From the NCBI GenBank assembly GCA_004352715.1, contig SCFE01000047.1, forward strand, positions 1,153,322 through 1,217,321: a DNA stretch of 64,000 nt. The letters run 5' to 3'. Below are positions 34,899 through 47,693 of the stretch, piece after piece. Numbering within the stretch: position 1 is the first letter of the stretch; every line of letters starts with the position of its first letter. The notes under the pieces are model-generated. The model did no database searches and was not told the DNA's origin. It was given only the letters and a program-made list of their open reading frames with translations. The DNA comes from Hofstenia miamia (lineage: Eukaryota; Xenacoelomorpha; Acoela). Made by a program: the position numbers and the translations under genes.

Positions 34899-37800
34899 AG
34901 AATTAGTATTTACTGAAATGGTTCATTATCATTAAAATGTAGATTAATAAATAGGTAATTTATACACTTCAATTACAACTAATAATAATGCTAATGTCTT
35001 TAGGTAATCAATGCTTCTCAAAAAAATTTCGATATGTGGTAGCAAAAAAGAAATACATTAAGCCCTAGCAAAAAATTTTTTACACTTATCAAAGAATATA
35101 TTAAAATACAAAGTAAAAATATTTATTTGGAATGATATCCTTCCCAATCCACAAAATAATTTTACGACATGCAATATTAATTATTTATACATTATTATAT
35201 ATTAACCTAGAAGTTGATAAAGCTTATTTAAAATTTATAAGATAATATTAAAGAATTATATTAGAAATATAATTATGTCCTCAGAAAATAACTTATACTG
35301 TTCAAGTTTAACATATACTTATTAAATGACTTGGTTATGCAACAAAAAATCGCTCTCATGTGGAAAAAAACGGGAGACATGTTTGCTTCAGAAGAGGGAT
35401 GCAGAAGTTTTTTTAAAAATTTATGTAAAAAAATTACTTAATGGAAATTATAATTTAATTAACTATTATTTCTGCTTCCATGCTTCTAGTTAAACTAGTA
35501 ATATGTAGATTGTTAAATATGGCAATTTAACATTGAACTGCCACTAATAATAATGCTAATATTTTCAAGCAATAAATATTTCTAAGAAATGAGATTTTAA
35601 ATATTTTTAAATTTTTTGTTATATGGGAGCAAAAACGGAACACATGAAGCCTTAGCAGCAAATTTTTCGTAATTTATTTGTTAACTAGAAACATATTTGG
35701 AATGATATGTTTCCTTAAGCACAAAATGAAGCTAAACTTGCAATTTAGGTAGTTTTCTAAGGCAAACATTAATTACAGAGTTCTTTTGATGCGAGCTAAG
35801 TAGTCATATCTAACACTGTATGGAACATTAAAACCAGGCCTCCAAATTTGTGATGCCAATCACAAAGAAAAGTTTTTACTAATTCAAGCTGGGAAATAAA
35901 TTCATCCGCATGCAAAAAGATACCGTAGCATTTATCCATAAATTTTGATCCAATGTCTTCTATAAATCTGTCTAAGAGTTAAACTCAAGCCATTGCATGA
36001 TCATAGCCCAAATATGAGATGAGATTGGCAACAATATTGTTTTTTTCCACTTTTATTTTGAATAAAGATCATTCTAGAATACTTTTTCAAATGTTGACAT
36101 CAATACAAAGCCATTGGTGAGTAGTGTTTGGCTGATACAAATAAGTTTATAAGTGCTCGAAGGTCGCAAAGTTTTAGTTGCATCAGTAAAACACTTTAAA
36201 TACTAGACACACTTTCTAGGAAAAATCTATATCTTAATATATCTTAATGAAAATGATATTACTGCTGTGTTCTTTCGCAGGGATTCATGAATTTTGCGCA
36301 TATAATGGTGCCAATATTCCATAATTATTCCCACGTGATTTAATGCTATTATAGAAATCTCTATTTAGAAGCTACAAAAAAATTGAGAACTTAGCATAAT
36401 ATCATAAGCAGTTAGACTTGATCATTTTTAGTGAATAAATAAATCTTTTTTTATCAGTAATTTAAGCAAAAGTAATGTCAAAGCCTTATAAAATGATGGT
36501 TAAATTTTATAACACTTATTAATAATAATTTAAGATTTCCATTAATTGTATGTGTGCTCTTTTTCAATAGGCTAATTTAAAAATATTTAATGATGAAATC
36601 GAATCATATTCCAAATTTGAAAATAGGAAATAATTGTGTATTTTCATTTACTCCAAACGAAATTTTTTAAAGTTTCCTTGAGCAATTTATCTTAAGACCA
36701 AACTTCTGTTACATTTTTGTAAATTTTATTCTAATTATGATGATATATATATATACATTGTATAAGGGTAACAATTTCTCTTTAAGCAATTTATGAAGAT
36801 TACCTTAAATTTCTGCGGATTACTAATTAATATTTTGTTATCGAATGAAATGTTTGCCTAGCAAACATTTAAATTCCGTAATGAGCACATAAAAACAAAT
36901 TGATTGATTAAATAAATACAAACTTTGAAGTAAAATTAATTATATATATAGAAATCGCATAGCATACATTAATCCAAAATGAAAATAATAAATTTTGTAC
37001 AATTGTTGAAAATGAACTGAAAAGTTTGGATAAATTAATTTTCCAAAAATATTTACAAGTACTAAGTTGAATTTTATGGTGAATGAATTGTTTTGAGAAA
37101 TAACTCGAAAATATTCATATAGTAAAGTTACTTTGTTTCGTCCTTTTGCCTAATTTCGCCCCATCAATATTTCCACTGCAACTTGTAGCACTGCCGCTGC
37201 AATCTATACATATCTAAACATGGTTTTTAACCAACATTCAAAAGTAGGAGATCGGAATTTGGAATAAATGTTCAGAATCGCAAACTTTTGGAATTTTTTT
37301 TAATAATGGGCAAGATGACTTTTAAAATAACTCAATAATAATTAGTATGCATTTTCAAAAATGATATAGCGTAGTTAAGCCATCGTAGAAAGCTGTTAGT
37401 GAAGCCAAAAGACTGGGTATGAAATATGACAAATATAATATACTTGTAAATGAAATGAATCATATTTTGAGCTATTTTATGTCATTGATTTGTCTTTGAG
37501 TATTATTTGACATTTTGACGTTGTCATCTATTAAACTTGTTTGTTATCAATGTCTCTTTATATGAGTGATAGCTACGAGATGTTAATATTTCGTATTGAC
37601 ATTGTAATGCTTGTACAATGTATAAATCTACGAATATCCATGTCTACTATGAAAATTTAAAGATAATAGCAAAGGTAGCATTGGTTTATTTTCAAAAAGT
37701 AATTATTCAAATTAATACTTGAAATTGCCAAGCTTTCAGCTTTACAACCTAAAATTCTCTCAAATGCAATAGTAGCACTTAATTGAATATTATTTTGTAT

Positions 37801-38489
37801 TAATAAATTCAATAATATGCTAATATGAATCTAAACTTACGTGGAAATGTTTCAATTTTTTGTTTAACCCGCTACTGCATGCATTCTAAACTGACAAACT
37901 GAAAGCCAATCTAGGTTTCCAGAATGTACCGCTTCACTTGAACTTTGACAACTTATATGGATTTCGAAAATGTGAAATTTTTGTTTTTATAATTTTTCTG
38001 TTTTTTCAACTTTTTCCACAAAGCACTTTATGTTTACTTTTGAAGACACAAATTTGTGACTAAGTTTTTTAAAATTGATGTTGCTCAACTCATGAATCCC
38101 ATTATTGAAATTACATAGTGAAAATATTAAAGCTTCCGCATATTTTCAAGAGTTAAATATTATTCTAGCATCTTTCATTTTTTACATGAACATTTAAAAT
38201 ACATTGTGCTATTGGATAGCTAAAAGCATAGTGTAAACTGTTTAAAATATTTGAATCTTAAACCGTCACTACATAAACACTTATCGAATTGAAGGTCTTT
38301 AACCTCTAATATCATTAATAAATCGTATTGCAAAATATACACATCTTTCAATACGGAGTACGTAATGTATCTCAACTACTGTTGCTTCTTGTTGTTTAGG
38401 TTGTGATATGAATCCACCCTCTAACATTTTTTACCATATTGCAACAGTAAATTTCTTATTAATAGCGTATAATCGTATATGTTATAATG
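34899..38489. other. AT-rich non-genic DNA
   Basis: No gene recognised. A less AT-rich patch near 35780-35990 has coding-like short frames on the minus strand but no motif I can name. A short TA tract lies near 36742-36756. Confidence 0.45.
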
Positions 38490-38677
38490 CAGGGGTGGGC
38501 AAAATTATTAGATCGCTGGTCGCACAGTACGTTTATTAGTATCAAGTGAAGGTATTGTTAAATTGACAAATGACTGAAAGCATATAGATAAGTTGGGAAT
38601 ATTACAAGCTCTCAACGGGCAGCATGAAAAAAACCTGTCAACCGGTTAATTAAAACGTTACCCACACGAAGGAAACT
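38490..38677 (+). mobile_element. Orphan hAT 5' end
   Basis: Starts with CAGGGGTGGGCAAAATTATT, nearly the same as the terminal repeat of the complete element that begins at 38686. No matching opposite end was found, so it is probably a broken hAT copy next to, or carrying, the later insertion. Confidence 0.5.
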
Positions 38678-38685
38678 TGGGTACC

Positions 38686-40603
38686 CAGGGGTGGGCAATA
38701 AATAATTGTTGAGAAAATATATTGCAATAAATACAATATATATAATTTATTTTACGATTTGTAAAATAAAAATAATTGTTATTTGGCCAGAAATTATTGT
38801 AAAAAAGAGCAAACTTATTGACGGTGCGCTATAATTTGTTCCAACATAAAATGTTCCAATTTGTGCCTTTAACGTAAATTTTTAGACATTTCATAATAAT
38901 GCAAAATTAATAACTGTGATAAATTAGATATTGAGGTTTCTGAGAAAATTGGTTTTGGAATTTAGATCGAGAAAAATCGATTTGAGAGTTGCTACTGCTA
39001 ATTTAACGAAAGTTCACTGTTAGCTGATTTATATTTACAATGTTAGCGATTGAAAATAACAAGCAATGAAAGAAATTTAATTTATAATGCACTGAAAAGC
39101 TACATTTCATAGTTATTCATTTTAATTTCAGCGGTTACCTTCTAATTGTTTTATTATGGAATGGAATTCAAGTTTTCTGTTTATGAATGAACACTACTAC
39201 TTAAAGTATGTCTTGCAGAGTATTGTAATTGATTACAGAATGATGACAGGAAATGCATCCATCCTAGTGTGTATCCTTGAAGAACCTTATATGGTTTTTC
39301 ATTGAGTTTTTCATTGACGTATGCTCGGATTTAATTGTATTTCAACATTAAAAGGTAAATNNNNNNNNNNNNNNNNNNNNNNNNNNNNNNNNNNNNNNNN
39401 NNNNNCTTGAAGAACCTTATATGGTTTTTCATTGACATATATGCTCGGACTTAATTGTATTTCAACATTAAAAGGTAAATTTTATGTTAATTGACAGTTT
39501 ATTGATAAAATAGCATGTAGAACGCAAACGAATATTAATATCATACAACAGTTTGCGGTATTCGAAATATTTGATCTCAACTATTAATAAGCAAGATTTG
39601 TTCAGATAAAAATTATTGGATAAATATTGAAAAAAACGAAAATTGCGCTAGTTAACCAATGTTGTCTATAACATAATTTCGCTTTATTTGTTAATATAAA
39701 TTTAAATAATCTTATCTTACATGTAATGCAAACAAACAGTAACTATAAACATATTTTTACAGCGTTTGTAACATCTGAATCATTTAATGTTTACGGAGAT
39801 TCGGTAGGAGTCTGACCTACTATATCCATACATAAAAATGGCTGTGTTATTTACACTACGAATCTTCAAGTAAATAAATATATATTAAAATTAAAATTCA
39901 CATTAATATTGACAATACAATGAAAACCGCAACTACTACTAAAAGACTATTTATCAATAATCGAAGTTAATGTAGATGCTATTTAAGTTATGATCTATTT
40001 CAAGGTTATTACTACAAACAGTATAGATTACTAAACAACAAAAACACAATAGTTCACAAAAGCTCTAACAAATTTATTATCAACGTGAAATTTAATGCTA
40101 AATTTATTCTATTCTCAGAATCTTCAATTCAATATCTCATTTCCCACATTGGTTAATTTTGCTTTAATATGAAATGTCTATAAATGTACATTAAAGGGAC
40201 ATTTTGGAACATTTTACGTTGAAACAAATTAAGTGATGCGCTCATTAGCATCGCAGAATGAATTAAAGCTAATTGCACTATCCAATCGCATTGAAGACGG
40301 TCACTTTGCAGTCAATTAACTTTGAGTATAGTGAGTCAATTATCATTGTGCTAAGCGCGGGTATTGCATCAGCCATTTAACGTGTACATTTTACGTTGTC
40401 ATTAAACATTACCTCTGACTACAGAAAGAAGCTGCTACCAGTTAACATCGAAGCTCAAAGTGTTTCTCAATTATGCTACAATAATTTTAAATTGCTAACA
40501 ATAATTTTTTGTTGCGATACAATTATTGTTTTTTGACCTTTTTAGATGCAATTATTTATTTTTACCTCAAAATAATATTGCAATCCAATATTACACACCC
40601 CTG
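38686..40603. mobile_element. Non-autonomous hAT element with foldback arms and perfect 8-bp target duplication
   Basis: The left end CAGGGGTGGGCAATA and the right end (reverse complement) CAGGGGTGTGTAATA match at 13 of 15 positions. The element is flanked by the 8-bp direct repeat TGGGTACC at 38678-38685 and 40604-40611, the hallmark size for hAT. Inside the ends, about 38816-38960 is similar to the reverse complement of about 40095-40245, so the arms can fold back. No transposase frame is present. A 45-bp N run and a duplicated flank lie at its centre. 1.9 kb in all. Confidence 0.9.
39361..39405. other. Short assembly gap with duplicated flanks
   Basis: 45 N. The roughly 75 bp on each side (ending in TTAAAAGGTAAAT) are near-identical copies that differ by an insertion and a few substitutions. 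This fits either two haplotypes joined end to end or an unresolved tandem repeat. Confidence 0.95.
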
Positions 40604-40611
40604 TGGGTACC

Positions 40612-41003
40612 GGTCATGGTATCCAATAGAAGGTACCACTTTCATCTCTGGTATATGTATATCAACATTCAACACTACAAAATTGAAATTTGAGTCAATG
40701 CTAAAAATAAATCATTTTGGCATTTGTAGGATAGTTTAGTTAAGGAAGTGATCCAAATTCAATACGTTAACGAATGAAAATGCAACCGTAAACAACAATT
40801 CTAGCTTTAAATGTCTGCATACACTTAATAAATTTAGTTGCATAGATATATTTGAAGAAATGTGCAGAACCTAAATATGTTATTTGTAATAACATTTGCG
40901 GAAAAAACACGCCTTTTACGTAAACTTCATCTTTAGCGAATTAATTTTGAGTGTAAGTTAACGATTTGGTTTATGGTCATGCTAACGTAAAACACCCTAA
41001 TAT
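40612..41003. other. Spacer, no gene seen
   Basis: Short stretch between two transposon candidates; nothing recognised. Confidence 0.5.
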
Positions 41004-41588
41004 CAGGGGTGGAAACGGCAGATGAGTTGGGTCCAATTTTTTCTGCTCATGATTGGGTGTAATTTTTTTTTGGTTTTAAATCGGGTTATGCTTAGTAATT
41101 TAATAACGTTGGCATTAATTCCTGATTCTAAAACTACAATGAACGAATGAACTGCGTGTTACATGTAACTGTTTTGTTGCACATCAACTAATGCATAGCG
41201 AAGCATTTAATTTTTTCATTGCTGGCTGGATAGTTAACCACCATTTACACAAAAATTTTCTCTTGTGTCTTCCACTTATCTAAGGCAAAACTCATCTTGT
41301 AAACGTCAATTAGCCAGAGATAATTGCTCGTAAGGGTAAACTTACGAACTCAGAAAATGTTCCTAAGTTTTGCAGTTATGAATATCAGTCATAAGGGAAA
41401 ACCTATTGTGTAAGCGGGGCTTTATGTGTGAAAACGCAGATATTTTTGTTTGTTTTGGTGACATATTGCTGTTTTCAAATCTAATTTCCATTGAGAGTAA
41501 TCTAATCTGCCATGAGCGCACATTAGCTTGCATATCATTCGGGTAGGGTTGGGTCGGGTCCAAAGTGTTTGACTCGTTTCCAGGCCTG
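41004..41588. mobile_element. Possible hAT-like inverted-repeat element, 585 bp
   Basis: The left end CAGGGGTGGAAACGG and the right end (reverse complement) CAGGCCTGGAAACGA agree at 12 of 15 positions, and both are followed within about 25 bases by a GGACCC/GGTCC-type patch. The expected 8-bp target duplication is not seen, so this is tentative. Confidence 0.4.
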
Positions 41589-42499
41589 ATATCAATTGTA
41601 TGACAGTTTTCGGAGTTCCTATGTAAAAGAAGATCGTTTTGTAAGTTCTGATTTATTGATTTATTATAGCTGTAGTATTTAAAAATATACATGAATTGTA
41701 TTGAAAATTATTTTTGCCAAAAAAATATAATTTTTAACTGGCCCATAGAACAATGCTTAATTTCAAAATCCAAGAAACAAGTGCAACCCTACAGAAATTT
41801 TGCATATCACTCATTTATTGAAACTATTAGATATATTAAGAGCAAATAGATTTTACCTTTCGACCATGAGCATAAATAAAAGAATATAACTGTCATAATT
41901 TCTGATTACTGCATTACATAGAAATGCAGGTATCTTAACCCAAATTGGCACATTTTACAAATCTCATTTTTTAAGAATATATCTATATTTAGGTTGTGTT
42001 TGTGAAGGTATCTATGCGCTAATTAGCCATAATTGTAACTGCTTTATTAATAGACCTTTCTTCTTAAGAAATTTACTAAATTTCCAGCGTGCCATATCTT
42101 AGGCTGCAAACATCGGCCCGCTGAGCTTGCATGCAAAACACATAATCTAAAATAAAATAGCGATTAATTTTTTAGCCAAGATACCACTGTATCCGCATTT
42201 TTCGGTATTGCCAAAGTATCTTGGTATTGGTTTTTGGTATCGGTATGCCACCAGGTCTTAGTTAAAATATCTAACGAACACCTATCAAGACATTTAAGTT
42301 CTGAAATTTACACTCACAAACATCAATTGAAAACCAGTAATTTTAAGATCATAATGAAAGTATCCTATTATTAAAATTTCTGAAGCCCTGTAATTAAGAA
42401 CTCGATTAAACAAAAATGTATGATTAGACAAAACAATTTCAATATATTCAAAATTCTTGAGTTTATATATCAATTTAAAAAAGAAACGCATCATTTATT

Positions 42500-43844
42500 T
42501 GACATGTTTCGGCATGCCACTGCCATTTTCAAAAAGTTTCCCACTATAAAATTTACAAAATATTCATCAAATTACATATTTTTATATATTTTTTATAATA
42601 TTTTCGGTAAATTTAGTTTGTATTTATATTCATCTTTTTTTGTTTAAGCTTGGTTCCTTTAATTCTATATAAATTGATTCAATGATGCTTAGTTGAAAAT
42701 TATCAATTGCCTTGGATAAAATTTTATATGTAAATTCCATATTACAGTTCTTTAAATGATTAGAGATGGTCGAATGAATTTTGTGTTCTTTAATTCTTAA
42801 TTGTAAATACCTTGACGTTTTTCCAATGTATTGTGCACCACAGTTGCAAGTTATTTCATATATTACTTTGGAAATGTTTTCGATCTTGGTTTCAGTTTTT
42901 AGTCCTATTATATGTTTTAGTTTATTGGTCTTTAGTATAAAGCTTAATCTTTAAAAATGATGGAGTGATTCTTTTCAGATATTTCTGTAATTTAATTGAT
43001 TGTATGCCTCGATATTCAATATTAAAGATGTAATTNGAAGCTTTGATAATTTTTCATATATCGATCCATTATTTGATGCAATTGGTCTTAAAGGTATGTT
43101 AGCTTTATGTACTTTTGCTAGTCCATACATACGACATGCAAATCCACCACTAGATTTTATATTCTCATTCATTGTTTTATTTATTTTATTTTGACTCAGT
43201 AATCTACGTAACACTGCATTGAATCTATTCTCCATTATAATAGGTGCATCGTTCTTGGCATTTTTTGGGATATTGAAGCTTTCAAATTCATCTTCATTTA
43301 AGATTTTAAACATTTTCTCACAATAATCATTTTCTAACATAATTACAAATCCATTACCTTTATCAAATGGAACAAGTTTCAAGTTATTTTCTTTAAAAAA
43401 GGTCTTTATATTGTTAATAATTTTGGAGTAGTATCTATTTAATGGATTGTGAATGTATGATATCATCACTTTGGAAAGCTTCATTTTCAGTGTATTTGTA
43501 AGGACTCCTTTTGATTGAAGATAAGAAGCAAATTTTTCAAATTCAGAAAAACATTTAACTTTGTTAAATTTTGTGGTTGCATGTTGGTTAGGACCTCTCT
43601 TTAAAAATTCTAAAATCTCAATTGGAATATTAACATTAGTTAAATTTTTGACGGTGTTTTTAATGTTAAATGAGGGTCTATCTTGTTTTTTTGATAGCCA
43701 TTCAATCTTCTTAATATGCTTACTTTTAATCTTCTTGGTTATTTGATGTATTGATATGTGAATTAATCTAAACATAAAAGCCAGACATTGTGAATCACTA
43801 AGTATTATTTTAGTGTATGCATATTTCAACAATATTAAATGCAT
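42500..43844 (-). pseudogene. Penelope-like element with GIY-YIG endonuclease, RT core missing
   Basis: Minus-strand residues 1-289 (43844-42975) hold the Penelope N-terminal part: IPIEILEFLKRGPNQH, VPFDKGNGFVIML and MYGLAKVHKANIPLRPIAS. After a single n at 43036 the sequence jumps to the region before the nuclease and, through frameshifts, to a clear GIY-YIG domain at about 42640-42900. There VIYEITCNCGAQYIGKT is followed by LRIKEHKIHS, a His-containing segment and a late Glu in IIESIYIEL, ending EPSLNKKR and a stop. The catalytic RT palm is thus absent, by a true deletion or by an assembly collapse at the n. The 3' UTR (to about 42500) carries a hairpin followed by GAAAC. Confidence 0.85.
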
Positions 43845-43903
43845 TGTAAATTATATTACCACAAAAATGGTATTGATGATGACTTTAACTCGAAACCGGT
43901 CGC

Positions 43904-43934
<31 letters not shown>

Positions 43935-43935
43935 G
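43904..43935. repeat. (TA)n microsatellite
   Basis: TA tract with one interruption, immediately after a GAAACCGGTC motif upstream of the Penelope element. Confidence 0.8.
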
Positions 43936-45149
43936 TTATTTGTACAAAGACCTTTAACTCAAGCCAAAAATGGGTTTCCCTTCATATTTCTGATAAGAAA
44001 TATAAACTCTGATTCATCCAAGAGGCTTAGAGTAACGGTAGGCATTGATTGAAATTCTCCAATTCTCCATTTTGTTAGCTAAAATATTAGAATAGATCTT
44101 TGAATATTGAAAACGTCCTTTAACACCTAAAAAGACAAATTGTTAACATAGCTGGTTTTAAGTGATTATGCTCGTTTTTTAATTTTCTTATTATATTTAC
44201 ACGTACCCTACCGCACCAGTAACAATGGTACTCGTAGCCGCTTATACAGCGGGTAAAAAAGCATAGGGTTTTTAGGGCAGCAACCTTTTGGTACGCCGTT
44301 GCGAAGGTGATTACCCAAAAAAATCATTTTTTATTTAAAAAAACTCATTAAATACATAATTAAAACAATGTAATTGCTCTTATTTTTTCAAAGTGCTCCT
44401 AACCAAGATTCCAGAATACGCACAACAACACAACAGAGTAAAGAATTACACATAATTACAGTTTGGATAATCGTGTGTGCATTAATGTGAGCATTTATAT
44501 GGGCATAATGGAAATTATTACATAAGACTTGTATTATAATGGAATGTACATGATTTGTACTTGTAGGATTATAATTTAAAAAGGATTTAAAATTCACTAA
44601 ATTCTTTCTCATCGCAAAGCATTTAAATGCGAAACATATTTTTAAACTGCTGAATAATTCAAACAATCAAAATTCTTATATCCAGTAAAACTACTTTTAA
44701 AAGTTTCCAGTATCAATATTTAGAGAGAAAAAGAATATGAACGTATTTTCATACAATATATAAATCCGTAATTCAATGATACAGTTAAATGAGAAATGTA
44801 AGTAATAATCTATAGTATTATTTCTACTGTTTTTGTGAAGTGTTTTTCATGATCTTGAAGAAGATATGAAACAATTTGCTATCACTCAGATAAACTATGA
44901 TTTGCAAAAAGACATAGTAAAGTATATATACGAATATTATATCAACTAAATATGAATGATGACAGAAATTCGAATAAAAATATTCACTACAAAATTGAAA
45001 TTTATATTACAACTAAGAGGAAGTACTAATAACACTTTCTAAAACTCGTTGTAGTATTTTTGAGAAGCTCACATGATTCTGAAACTTCAGATATATATAG
45101 GCCAGGGTTTTCACGTTCAGCTCATGCAAACCCCAACAGCTACTCCAGT
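43936..45149. other. AT-rich spacer, no gene seen
   Basis: Nothing recognised. A patch around 44210-44310 is less AT-rich and may be part of an old repeat. Confidence 0.4.
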
Positions 45150-45710
45150 AGATTGACAAAGAATGAGACCTACCCAGCCTAAGTCTCCACTNNNNNNNNN
45201 NNNNNNNNNNNNNNNNNNNNNNNNNNNNNNNNNNNNNNNNNNNNNNNNNNNNNNNNNNNNNNNNNNNNNNNNNNNNNNNAATGAGACCTACCCAGCCTAA
45301 GTCTCCACTCTCCCACTGTCACACTACTTCTATGTCTGTGATCTCCTTTTGTTCAATCGACTGCTCACTCGCTCTGATGATGTTGTCATTTTCTCCATTC
45401 GTCGTCCCAAAAAACATCGCACCTTTCACTCGTTTTTCAATCGTGCTTGCGTACTGCTGCTAATTACATCTTGACTCTCAGCCCTCCAACAGCGATTGAT
45501 TTCTTTTTCCCCGCCACCGAGCTTCTAGAAATCTTTGATGAATTTCCTCTTTTCTGAGCCCTTCTCCAATTCTTCCATTTGTTCCTATTTCATCTCCTGT
45601 GACTGTCCTCGCTGCCGTAAAACTGACTTGTTTTTATTTTTTTGTAGTGTATGCCTTCAGCGGCTAAATAAAGTCATTCATAATTATTATTATTATTATT
45701 ATTAAAGAGT
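45150..45710 (+). pseudogene. LINE C-terminus and 3' end with (ATT)n tail
   Basis: After the short gap, the plus-strand frame from about 45318 reads DVVIFSIRRPKKHRTFHSFF and NRACVL, then (with disruptions) LSALQQR. This is the ordinary C-terminal end of CR1/L2-type LINE pol, where an Arg/Lys-rich SFF.R segment precedes WN.LP. The 3' UTR holds AATAAA at about 45667 and ends in an ATT repeat (45685-45704). It is in the opposite orientation to, and in a different family from, the LINEs at the start of the window. Confidence 0.65.
45192..45279. other. Short assembly gap with duplicated flanks
   Basis: About 88 N. The 30 bases before it, starting AATGAGACCTACCCAGCC, are repeated exactly after it, so the join is suspect. 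Confidence 0.93.
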
Positions 45711-45712
45711 TC

Positions 45713-47465
45713 AATCTTGCATGTTATATACAAGCTAACATGTCTGAAAATATAAGTCCACATTTCATCCAGTCTTAATTTACTTTATTCAGGCCCGCCT
45801 AAGCGCTTAACTAAAACTATATTATTGAAAGGATATTAACATTAATTATGCGCAAGAAATTACTTTGTGCCTGATGAATGTGAAAGTCTTAGTTATTGTT
45901 GAGGAAATTTGCTATTTTTTGTAATCAAATTCTTTCAATACCTAGTGGTTTGTCGATAAAATTTTCTAAGTTCCATGAGAACAGAAATTTACCTAAGCTA
46001 TTTCTTTCTGTAGATTGATGATCAATGTTCATTAAAGTGCATTGTGCTCAATGTCAAAGGTGACTTCATGCAAAGGGAGCCTCAAGGGACACACCCTGGA
46101 ACGACTTCATAGCAGCAAAGGAAAGAGGTGAGAATCCTCCATTTTTTGTTGTTTTAAGATTTTACCTAATTTTGTCAATTATAGCGCTTTTAAAAATTAC
46201 AGAATGTAATAAATGTCTGGCTTTGCTTGGGTAATAATTTTTTAAACTATGGCACTGCTAGGGCTAAATAGTAGTTTTTGCGCTATCGCCGTGCCACAGA
46301 TTGCTCGTTGCAGGCAATAGCCAAGTTAGAGACCCAGCTACAGCCAATGGCCGACTGCGAGAAAGGATTTTGTTTTACGTCCAAAATTTCCCCCTAAATT
46401 TCATTTCTGAATGTGCTTATTCGTAATTCAATTACGTATGTTTCACTTTTGAAGTCAAATCAAGAGTGATTGACTGATGATGTCTTGTTGATTATTTATT
46501 AAGCATGCAGTTGGGATCAGTCCAGTGTATTTTTCAGCTGCATCGAAACAAATTCAAGGTTTGCTGCAGTAGTTAGAAGGAAAGTCCTATGAAAACATCG
46601 TCAAAATTCTGTGCAAAAGTTATGGTTTACGTGTACTGACATAATAGAAAGTATTTGAAAATTACTTCCAAAAGAACGATTAGCAGTAAAAAAAATTGGC
46701 AAAGCTGTGTTGGAGTTGGCTTCATATACAAAAGCTATACCCCAACAGCTGGATATTAGATAGATATGGTAAAACTCCTCACACCTGCCGTGAAACAAAA
46801 ATTTAATGTCTCAAATTCCTGGAAGAAAATCCAAAAATCCCAACATGAAATTTGGCCTGTCATACGTTGAAATTTATGAAATGTATTTCTCAGCGTTCAT
46901 TCAAATGCTTAGCAAACAAAGGAATATTTACAAATGCTAAAACCACGTGCGTTCATTTTGCTATTACTCTCACTTTCCTGCAAATTTAATTTTCCTGAGG
47001 ATCATTTTTTGCAATGGGATATATATATATTCCAAAAATACATTTTGCTTTTTTCATTTGTGATTCTTTTGTACACTTCACAGATTACTCTTTCTTTGCT
47101 CAGCCATGTGTGGAGGTTAAGATTGAATATTTGCAATAATTTCAGAGGATTGGTCTCTTTTATGAATATTATAATTAATGAAGTACTTGAGTAATATCAA
47201 ATAATTTTTTATTTCTGTACTTCCGGACAAATAAATTTTCCTCAATTTTATGAAGTTGATAAGATATAATATTTGCAATGATATTAAGAGCTATTCATCT
47301 AAATCATCTAAGACTAGTGTTACACAAATGTTCTCAATATTTGAAATTTCTATAGTGCAACTTTTACTAAACTAGATAAACCTAGAGATAAAATACAATA
47401 ATCTAAATTATCTCATTTTCAAAAAGACGTCAAAAAATTAATTGAAACATAAATTACAATTAACA
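45713..47465. other. Non-genic DNA
   Basis: No gene recognised on either strand. The short open frames (46601-46798 minus, 46934-47194 plus) show no motif. Confidence 0.45.
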
Positions 47466-47685
47466 CAGGCCCAGAGTGGCCCAGGGGAAATTCCCTTTTT
47501 ACCCCTGGGTCTCCATGAAAAAAATCTATGCTTCTCGATGAACTATTTTAAAAAATTATTGAATTTTGTACTTGTAAATTTCTTTAACAAATTATTATAA
47601 ACGATCATCCATTTATTTAACTTTTGAGATATGTGGGCCCCTCTCATCAAATCCCCCCAACATTTTCGAAGCCAGTCCGGGCCTG
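47466..47685. mobile_element. hAT MITE, 220 bp
   Basis: The left end CAGGCCCAGAGTGGC and the right end (reverse complement) CAGGCCCGGACTGGC differ at two positions. The flanks are AATTAACA (47458-47465) and ATTTAACA (47686-47693), a 7-of-8 match to an 8-bp hAT target duplication. It is far too short to code for a transposase. Confidence 0.8.
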
Positions 47686-47693
47686 ATTTAACA

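Noticed and set aside
41004-41588. Calling this a certain hAT element
   Set aside because: The ends are similar, but no 8-bp target duplication was found, so it is kept only as a low-confidence feature.
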